A DNA stretch of 11,261 nucleotides from an uncultured Sphingobacteriales bacterium (GTDB lineage: Bacteria > Bacteroidota > Bacteroidia > Chitinophagales > Chitinophagaceae). Below, piece by piece: positions 1-5,764 of the stretch (positions are counted from its first letter, which is position 1; each line of letters opens with the position of its first letter). The position numbers and the translations under genes are program-made. The notes below the pieces were generated by a model. It made no database searches, had not been told where the DNA came from, and was given only the letters and a program-made list of their open reading frames with translations. The DNA is taken from assembly GCA_946887085.1 (NCBI GenBank), contig CAMPKG010000082.1:1-11261 (forward strand), read 5' to 3'.

Positions 1-608
1 ACATCGCCTTGCACCATTATCGTAATTTCATAAGGCCTTACGCTTCCTAAAGTGGTGACTTTAGGTCCGCCGTTACACTGGTAGTATCCTGCTACCAGTG
101 TGTCGTATCCTTTGCCTTTGTACACTTTCAATTCTGACTTCGAGGTTTCCTTTTTTATCGTCGCCTTGGTCTCATGTCCCGGTATCTTTACAATGATGGA
201 TGGATTACTGCCATCTGCTTTCACACTGAAAATAATACTGTCTTTTGTTCCCAGTGCAGAGGTAAAAATCGCATTGTTGATATCGCTTCCGGGAAAGGTG
301 TAATTGTTCAGCGAAGGGCATACCAATGAGTCTGATACGTCGTCGAATTTCAGCAAGGCGTACACAAGGCCATCTTTATTTTTGAAGTGGATGACCACAT
401 ATCCCGAAGAACCAGTCACTATGCCCTTGTAAATACCCCCTGCATCTGCGTCGTGCTCGGCGCTTGCAATTGGGCCGCTGCCATTACTGCCATTGTTGTT
501 ATTGTTGTTGTCTGGCGTATTGTCATCATCCTTTTTGCAGGAAAAGAAGAGAACCGTTGCGGCTAATGCTGCTATGCACCTGTGCCGTGTATGACGAGTA
601 TATCTCAT
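1..608 (-). CDS. Putative surface lipoprotein, unknown function (3' part missing)
   Basis: An open frame of 202 codons runs from an ATG at 608-606 off the left edge, so the C-terminus is missing. The N-terminus is basic (RYTRHTRHR), then a short hydrophobic stretch ends in the lipobox FFSC, so it should be a type II signal peptide lipoprotein with the lipid on Cys24. The residues just after it, KKDDD, resemble the acidic lipoprotein export signal that sends Bacteroidota lipoproteins to the cell surface. A low-complexity linker of six Asn plus Gly/Ser follows, and then a beta-rich part of about 150 residues with no domain I recognise. It follows the 684-1631 gene on the same strand after a 75-base gap, so the two could be co-transcribed. 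The alternative ATG at 613 hits a stop at its third codon. Function unknown; the lipoprotein call is firm. Confidence 0.75.
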   Translation of the reverse strand, partial: MRYTRHTRHRCIAALAATVLFFSCKKDDDNTPDNNNNNNGSNGSGPIASAEHDADAGGIYKGIVTGSSGYVVIHFKNKDGLVYALLKFDDVSDSLVCPSLNNYTFPGSDINNAIFTSALGTKDSIIFSVKADGSNPSIIVKIPGHETKATIKKETSKSELKVYKGKGYDTLVAGYYQCNGGPKVTTLGSVRPYEITIMVQGD

Positions 609-683
609 GACATTTCTTTTTTGGAGTGAAAGAAAAAACGTGTCACATTAAAGTTAATACTTATTTCTAACGAACGCCTGAGT

Positions 684-1631
684 TTATTTCAGCGGCGGAG
701 GCGTATATCCTTTCGGCAATATAGCCTTCTTTCGTTCGGCTTCTTTCCACAGGGGTTCCAGTAGAAACTCAGCACGGCGCTTGTCTACGTTTTCTACGTC
801 TGCGATCTCGCGATATACATAGGTGTCGCCTTTGTAATCCGATGCAGTACCAAACTCGCCGTAGATCAGCGGGCGCCCGGCATTGGCCTCTGCTTTGTCA
901 AGTACATAAGGGCCTACCCAGTTCGGTAATTGTCCTGCTAGTGTGGCGTTGCGCAGGACGGTATACATGGTATCACGCGGCAGCATGCCTGCCATGTGTG
1001 CAAAAATGAAAGTAAAATTGTGCTGCAGGTTGCCGATGTCAGAGATGCCGGGGTACCTGCCGTATTTGCGGAAGATGGCTTTCATATTTTCCACGTTAAT
1101 GCTGTCGCTGCGCCACATGACGAGTGAAATGGATTTTTGCTCTGTAGTGTCGCGGGTATTGAGCCATACATAACGCAGACGTTGGTCGGTATAAAATATT
1201 TCCAGGCATTCGTTCAGCATGGCACGGTTAAGCTTCGGCGCGTATTTGTGGAAGACGTCATCGAAGTTGGCAACAAGGTTTTTGTAAGTGGCGTTAGAGT
1301 CGAGGCTGTATTTTTTGTAGATGTACTTCATATTGTCGAGCCCGTTCACCTGTTGCAGCTCTACCGATCTGCGCAGGTATTTCATGCCGTTCACTGTATC
1401 CCCTTTGGTAAAGTATGCTTCTGCAGTCAGCCCTTCTATTCCGTACAGGTACAGCGAATCGCGTGATGGTTGTTTCTTCATTAACCGTATCACCGAGTCA
1501 GGTTTATTCTCTGCATTGTAGCGTTGTGCCAGCCGGTGAGTAGCTATCCTGTTCAGCAGTTCTTTGGTTTGGGCAAAGCCTGTAATTTGCAGCAGGCATA
1601 ATAGAATTGCTGTGGTGGCTATCTTGTACAC
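684..1631 (-). CDS. Exported protein, probable DUF6624 family
   Basis: 315 residues. Residues 1-20 form a signal peptide with cleavage expected at GFA|Q, giving a soluble periplasmic or secreted protein. Residues 25-95 look helical and TPR-like (AEAYFTKGDTVNGMKYLRRSVEL). The C-terminal half (about 139-305) has the layout I associate with DUF6624: an L-x-x-I-x3-DQ-x-x-R start (DQRLR, 149-153), DS-x-N plus a K-x-I-x3-YG-x-x-P segment (176-194), an A-H pair (211-212), a D-x-A...GRPLIYG segment (245-258), and NVDKRRAE followed by EPLW (281-295). That family has no established reaction, so none is claimed. The start is GTG (1631-1629): an in-frame TAA lies at 1655-1653, no ATG comes before the signal peptide, and the next Met (residue 83) would remove it. 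No Shine-Dalgarno site is visible. It is divergent from the 1673 gene across only 41 bases. Confidence 0.8.
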   Translation of the reverse strand: MYKIATTAILLCLLQITGFAQTKELLNRIATHRLAQRYNAENKPDSVIRLMKKQPSRDSLYLYGIEGLTAEAYFTKGDTVNGMKYLRRSVELQQVNGLDNMKYIYKKYSLDSNATYKNLVANFDDVFHKYAPKLNRAMLNECLEIFYTDQRLRYVWLNTRDTTEQKSISLVMWRSDSINVENMKAIFRKYGRYPGISDIGNLQHNFTFIFAHMAGMLPRDTMYTVLRNATLAGQLPNWVGPYVLDKAEANAGRPLIYGEFGTASDYKGDTYVYREIADVENVDKRRAEFLLEPLWKEAERKKAILPKGYTPPPLK

Positions 1632-1672
1632 GGGCCGGAATTTTTGCTTAAATTAATTATGATTCTAAGAAA

Positions 1673-2440
1673 ATGAAAAAAGCTTTCCTGTTGTTGTTTG
1701 CATGTCTGCCCTTTATTGCCTTTGCACAGGAGAAATATTCCTATGCCGAAGGCAGGTCGGTAAAGATAGATAGTACAGGCCGGGTGATATCGGATAGTAT
1801 AACCACGGTATGGCAATGGTATGGTACCGACGGGAAGCTCGAAAAACAGGTAGAACTTAGTGGAGACAGCTTAGAATACCGGAATATATCATGGTACAAT
1901 GACAGGAATGAACCCGAGCGGACGATCGTTGTGACACACGATGTGGATACCATGGAAATGACATTCAAGCGTAACAATAAAGGCGATCTCACAGAGTACA
2001 CCGTTCGATACGGGGACGAACTATCCACCTATCTTTTCGACAACAAATACGGGAAGAACGGAAGGATCGTGCATATCAAAGCCCGGCTGAAAGAAGCGCC
2101 TCGGGGTTTTATCGAAATGCGTACAGAGCATGAGTACAGGGATACATTTCTTACCAGGGCGATAAATATTGTCAATAAAGACACCAATTTCGTCTACAAC
2201 TACACACTCAGACCGGATGGCGGTGTAACGATGGAACAGCTGTTTTACAGCTATGGCGAACCTGGGAACCGCAACGTCATTGAATACGATAAGCAAAAAC
2301 GTTTTTTGACGGAAACCTATTACGATGCCAGCAACGTAAAACACAGGTCTGTGTTCCAATACAGTGACGACCGGTTGCACCAAAGGGAAACGACCTATGC
2401 CAACGGCTCAAGGTTGGTAACTGTATATAGCTGTAGATAG
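1673..2440 (+). CDS. Exported protein of unknown function, YD-repeat-like
   Basis: 255 residues. MKKAFLLLFACLPFIAFA is a clear Sec signal peptide with cleavage before QEK, so the mature protein is periplasmic, outer-membrane associated or secreted. The rest is rich in Tyr, Asp, Arg and Thr, with short recurring strand-turn-strand units (WYGTDGKLEK, WYNDRNEPER, FKRNNKGDLTEY, EYDKQKRFLTETYYDASN, QYSDDRLHQRETTYANGS). These resemble the loosely repeated YD/RHS-like strand pattern of many uncharacterised Bacteroidota exported proteins. I see no catalytic motif, no lipobox and no type IX sorting tail. It may share a promoter region with the divergent DUF6624-like gene, because only 41 bases separate them. 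A Rhs toxin is unlikely: it is short and lacks the core-cleavage and variable toxin parts. The gene call is solid; the function is unknown. Confidence 0.8.
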   Translation: MKKAFLLLFACLPFIAFAQEKYSYAEGRSVKIDSTGRVISDSITTVWQWYGTDGKLEKQVELSGDSLEYRNISWYNDRNEPERTIVVTHDVDTMEMTFKRNNKGDLTEYTVRYGDELSTYLFDNKYGKNGRIVHIKARLKEAPRGFIEMRTEHEYRDTFLTRAINIVNKDTNFVYNYTLRPDGGVTMEQLFYSYGEPGNRNVIEYDKQKRFLTETYYDASNVKHRSVFQYSDDRLHQRETTYANGSRLVTVYSCR

Positions 2441-2481
2441 CGGTGCCCGTGCGGCTTTATTTGTTAACGCTCATTTAATCC

Positions 2482-2510
2482 TTGACTTTAATATGAAAGC
2501 GTATTAATTT
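2482..2510 (+). promoter_or_regulatory. Possible promoter of the EGF-like lipoprotein gene
   Basis: TTGACT (2482-2487) and TAATTTCG (2505-2512) are 17 bases apart in an AT-rich gap, with the ATG 17 bases further on. The second element is one base from the Bacteroidota -7 consensus TAnnTTTG, while the first looks more like a classical -35 box. Such matches arise easily by chance in AT-rich DNA, so the call is tentative. Confidence 0.3.
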
Positions 2511-2529
2511 CGTATTAAAACATTATTTT

Positions 2530-2961
2530 ATGGGAAGGAGCGCTTTTCTTTCAGCATTATTCACACTTTCAATTTTTGGGTTTGTGCTTGTATCGTGTAT
2601 CAAAACCGATGAGTGCAAAGGCGTCAATTGCCAGAACGGGGGCACGTGCATCGGGGGCACCTGCAGCTGCCCCTCAGGGTATACAGGAACTAACTGCGAA
2701 AAACGCACCTGCGAAGCCAATAATACTTCACAGGTCCGGTTCGAAAACAAATCAGCAACCAATCTCACCTACTCTGTCATTTGGGACGGGCTGCTGATGA
2801 CGACGGTAGCACCGGGTGTTACTTCTCAAAATTTTACGGTCGCTGCCGGGGAACATACACTCCATTTCCAGATCGCTAATAGTGGGGGCCAGCCTGCCTG
2901 TACGCCCAGCACACCTGTGCTGATCGTCTGCAATTCACACTCTTATTCGTGTACGAAGTAG
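2530..2961 (+). CDS. Lipoprotein with one EGF-like module
   Basis: 143 residues. A hydrophobic N-terminus ends in the lipobox LVSC, so Cys23 is the likely lipid anchor and the protein sits in the outer membrane. Residues 29-56 are a textbook EGF-like module: six cysteines (29, 34, 40, 45, 47, 56) spaced C-x4-C-x5-C-x4-C-x-C-x8-C, with the NGGTC and C-x2-GYTG-x2-C signatures, implying 1-3, 2-4, 5-6 disulfides. Residues 65-143 look like a small beta domain (alternating hydrophobics, VRFENKSATNLTYSVIWDG) with four more cysteines (61, 124, 134, 141) that could form two further disulfides. No enzyme motif is visible; binding or adhesion on the surface is an inference. The ATG has no Shine-Dalgarno site. 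The gene ends 20 bases before a strong terminator hairpin, so it is probably the last gene of its transcript. An exported thioredoxin-fold protein is encoded next. Confidence 0.85.
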   Translation: MGRSAFLSALFTLSIFGFVLVSCIKTDECKGVNCQNGGTCIGGTCSCPSGYTGTNCEKRTCEANNTSQVRFENKSATNLTYSVIWDGLLMTTVAPGVTSQNFTVAAGEHTLHFQIANSGGQPACTPSTPVLIVCNSHSYSCTK

Positions 2962-2981
2962 GCTCCGCAATAAGATCTTAG

Positions 2982-3008
2982 AGGCCGGCACACTGCCGGC
3001 CTTTTCTT
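2982..3008 (+). terminator. Rho-independent terminator after the EGF-like lipoprotein gene
   Basis: GGCCGGCA (2983-2990) and TGCCGGCC (2994-3001) form a perfect 8-bp GC-rich stem with a 3-base CAC loop, followed by TTTTCTT. An A-T pair at the base extends it by one. It separates the lipoprotein gene from the thioredoxin-like gene, which must then have its own promoter in the remaining 44 bases. Confidence 0.8.
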
Positions 3009-3052
3009 AACAATACTTATAAGGCAGATTCGGTATTTTCGTATGGTTACGT

Positions 3053-3553
3053 ATGAGAAGAGTGTTGTTGTTACTGATGGCGGTTGCGCTAATGTCTGCC
3101 GGCCGGCCGATAGAGTTTGAGCGGGTTAAAGAAGAAGCGGCCCGGGAGGGGAAACTCATCGTGATACGCTTCACGGGTTCCGACTGGTGCAGGCCTTGCA
3201 AAATAATGGACCGTAAAGTTTTTGCAAATGATACGTTCGTTCATTTTGCCGACAGCAACCTGATAGTGATCGAAGCAGACTTTCCGAAAAACAAACCCCA
3301 GGACGAAGAAACGCGCAGGCAAAACAAAATGCTTTCGCGCAAATACCAGAAATCGGTGAGTTATCCTTACACAGTATTGGTTGATGCACAAGGGACACTC
3401 CTTTCTGCCTGGCGTGGTTATGGCGGCCAGCCCGCAGCCGATTACATAGCCGAGATAAGCGGTTACCTGCCGGAGAAGATACCGGTTCAACCGGATGTTG
3501 AAGTAAAGAGTTCAATATCAGTAAGTATGGATACAACCGAGTCAGGTCAATAA
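3053..3553 (+). CDS. Exported thioredoxin-fold protein (thioredoxin_7-like)
   Basis: 166 residues. A short basic-hydrophobic N-terminus (MRRVLLLLMAVALMSAG) suggests Sec export, so it should act in the periplasm. The body is a thioredoxin fold: a strand (KLIVIRFTGSDW, 34-45), the redox motif WCRPC (Cys46 and Cys49), a helix with KVFAND, a second strand (LIVIEADF), and the cis-proline segment SYPYTVLVD (Pro105). A long charged insertion (79-100) lies between. This matches the thioredoxin_7/DsbD-gamma-like group, which reduces or exchanges disulfides. Both cysteines and the cis-proline are present, so it should be active. The tail after residue 143 looks disordered. The Cys-rich lipoprotein encoded just upstream would be an obvious client, but a terminator lies between them and the link is only inferred. 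The ATG at 3043 is out of frame, so 3053 is the best start. Confidence 0.85.
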   Translation: MRRVLLLLMAVALMSAGRPIEFERVKEEAAREGKLIVIRFTGSDWCRPCKIMDRKVFANDTFVHFADSNLIVIEADFPKNKPQDEETRRQNKMLSRKYQKSVSYPYTVLVDAQGTLLSAWRGYGGQPAADYIAEISGYLPEKIPVQPDVEVKSSISVSMDTTESGQ

Positions 3554-3607
3554 ATTTTTCCTATCTTATTTGTTAAAACAACTGTGTGAATTAGAATAGT
3601 TTATCTA

Positions 3608-5677
3608 ATGGCACGGTCTTTTATATATAATGAGCAGAGATTCCATGTAGTAGATTTTTTTGAGTGCATAATACCTTCGTGTATGACGAATGAAGGCCTG
3701 GGCGGACAGGCGACTGAAAACAATACGGCCATAAACAACCTGTCGGAGAGCCAAAATGTAGAATTGAGGTATGAACAGCTTGTGGAAAATATGCCCGCAG
3801 CTGTGTACACTTGTGATGCCCAGGGCTACATAACCTCGTACAACAAAGCTGCGGCAGAACTGTGGGGCCGCAAGCCCGTGCTCGGCAAAGATCTGTGGTG
3901 CGGGTCATGGAAAATTTTTTGGCCGGATGGGTCGCCGGTATCACTTGATGAATGCCCTATGGCGATCACCCTGAAGACGGGTGTTGCCGTGACCAACCGC
4001 GAAATCGTCATTGAGCGGCCGGATGGCATGCGCGTAAATGTGCGGCCTCATCCCTCGCCTATTTTTGATGCAGCAGGCAATATAGCCGGGGCCGTCAATA
4101 TCCTCGTGGACATCACTGAAAGCAAGCTTGCGGAAGAAAAAAACTCCCGCCTGTCTGGAATCGTTCAATCGTCGGATGATGCTATCATCAGCAAAACATT
4201 AAACGGTGTCGTCACCAGCTGGAATGCAGCTGCCGAACGCATCTTCGGGTATACTGCCGCAGAAATGATCGGTGAATCGATAACAAAATTGTTTCCGCCG
4301 GGGCGCGAAGAGGAAGAGCCTAAAATATTGGCGCGGCTGAGAAGGGGAGAGCGTGTAGACCATTTTGAAACACAGCGCCTGAGTAAGGATGGCAGGTTGA
4401 TCGATGTTTCAGTAACTATTTCACCCCTGCGCGATCCGGAGGGAAATATTATCGGGGCGTCAAAAGTGGTTCGCGACATAACGGAGCAGAAACGGGCAGC
4501 CAGGATCATAAATGAGGCAGAAGAGAGATTCCGTATGGCGGTGGAAGCCACAGGGCTGGGCACCTGGGATTACGATCTTGTTACCGGCAATCTGAAGTGG
4601 TCGCCTGAATGCAGGAAGATATACAATGCCGGCCCCGGGGCAGCAATTGATTTTGACCTCTTCAAGAAGCGCATTTACCCGGAAGATGCAGAGCGTACCC
4701 TTGAAGCAATAAGCGGAGCGCTTGACCCCGAGGGAGGAGGCAATTACGACATCCAGTTCCGGATCGTTCGCTGTAACGATGATGCCGTGCGATGGATCAG
4801 GTCGCAGGGAAAAGTATTCTTTAGAAATGGCAAGCCCGAGCGTTTTATCGGCACAGTGCTTGATATCACCGAGGATAAGATACAAAGTGAGCGCCTGGAA
4901 AGATTGGTGCAGCAACGCACAGTGGAACTGAACCTGGTTAACACTGAGCTGGCCAAGTCCAACAAAGAGCTCGAACAGTTTGCCTACGTGGCCAGCCACG
5001 ACTTGCAGGAGCCTTTAAGGAAGATACAGACCTTTGCCGACAGGCTGCAAATAAAAGGTGGTCCGTTGCTTAGCGACGAATTGAACGGCTATATAGAACG
5101 AATCGTTGGCTCAGCTGAAAAAATGTCGACGTTGATCAAAGACCTGTTGAACTATGCGCGTGCCGACAGGGAAGAGCTTGAGATCTCCAGGGTAGATCTG
5201 AATAAAACCCTGCAATCGGTACTGGACGATCTATATGTATTGGTCAATGCGAAACGTGCGGAAATACACAGCGATGCGCTGCCGGTCATACAAGGAAATA
5301 CAACACAGCTCAATCAGCTGTTTCACAACCTCCTCAGCAACGGTCTTAAGTTTTCAGACGCACATAAAAAACCTGTGATCAATATAACAAGCCGTAAGCT
5401 GGGCGGTGAAGAGGCACGTGCTGCGGGTCTGGATGAGCGCATACCGCACTATGAATTCAAATTTGCCGACAACGGTATAGGTTTCAGCGCAGAATATGCA
5501 GAACGGATTTTCACCATTTTCCAGCGGTTGAACAACAGGCATGAATATCCGGGCACCGGTATAGGCCTTGCCCTTTGCCGTAAGATCGTTGATAACCACA
5601 ACGGTTTAATAACTGCCCAAAGCAAGCCCAAAGCAGGCGCTACATTTACAGTCATTCTCCCCGAGATACACCGTTAA
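3608..5677 (+). CDS. Soluble sensor histidine kinase with three PAS domains
   Basis: 689 residues, no membrane helix or signal peptide, so cytoplasmic. Order: PAS1 (about 52-172), PAS2 (180-295), PAS3 (303-425), a short coiled coil (425-458), a HisKA dimerisation domain with phospho-acceptor His464 in SHDLQEPLRKI, and a HATPase_c domain with N-box Asn574/Asn578, G1 DNGIG (621-625), F-box (634-638) and G2 GTGIGL (649-654). PAS1-PAS3 each end in a D-I-T-E linker. All catalytic residues are present, so it should autophosphorylate; the signal is unknown. There is no receiver domain and no response regulator nearby, so it is an orphan in this window. The start is uncertain: ATG 3608 is the longest choice, but residues 2-25 are unlike a PAS linker and their DNA is AT-rich. 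ATG 3683 (Met26, MTNEGLGG) is a good alternative and would leave room for a 5' leader. The antiporter gene follows 87 bases on. Confidence 0.93.
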   Translation: MARSFIYNEQRFHVVDFFECIIPSCMTNEGLGGQATENNTAINNLSESQNVELRYEQLVENMPAAVYTCDAQGYITSYNKAAAELWGRKPVLGKDLWCGSWKIFWPDGSPVSLDECPMAITLKTGVAVTNREIVIERPDGMRVNVRPHPSPIFDAAGNIAGAVNILVDITESKLAEEKNSRLSGIVQSSDDAIISKTLNGVVTSWNAAAERIFGYTAAEMIGESITKLFPPGREEEEPKILARLRRGERVDHFETQRLSKDGRLIDVSVTISPLRDPEGNIIGASKVVRDITEQKRAARIINEAEERFRMAVEATGLGTWDYDLVTGNLKWSPECRKIYNAGPGAAIDFDLFKKRIYPEDAERTLEAISGALDPEGGGNYDIQFRIVRCNDDAVRWIRSQGKVFFRNGKPERFIGTVLDITEDKIQSERLERLVQQRTVELNLVNTELAKSNKELEQFAYVASHDLQEPLRKIQTFADRLQIKGGPLLSDELNGYIERIVGSAEKMSTLIKDLLNYARADREELEISRVDLNKTLQSVLDDLYVLVNAKRAEIHSDALPVIQGNTTQLNQLFHNLLSNGLKFSDAHKKPVINITSRKLGGEEARAAGLDERIPHYEFKFADNGIGFSAEYAERIFTIFQRLNNRHEYPGTGIGLALCRKIVDNHNGLITAQSKPKAGATFTVILPEIHR

Positions 5678-5709
5678 CACAATTTCCTTAATGATTATTT
5701 ATCAGGGTA

Positions 5710-5724
5710 TTGACGGGTAGTCAA
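5710..5724. promoter_or_regulatory. Short inverted repeat upstream of the antiporter gene
   Basis: TTGAC (5710-5714) and GTCAA (5720-5724) are perfect inverted arms around a 5-base spacer, centred 48 bases before the antiporter ATG. Size and place suit a binding site for a dimeric regulator, but 5-bp arms can occur by chance. Confidence 0.25.
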
Positions 5725-5764
5725 ATGCCTTGTCAGGGGTTTATGTTATTTTAGTGCACGTAGT

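Noticed and set aside
1673..2440. Rhs-type toxin
   Set aside because: The YD-like strands are loose and the protein has only 255 residues, with no core protease motif, no variable C-terminal toxin and no immunity gene beside it.
3569..3604. TTTG and TAGTTTAT as a Bacteroidota promoter before the kinase
   Set aside because: The spacing of 24 bases is too long and the -7 element has two mismatches.
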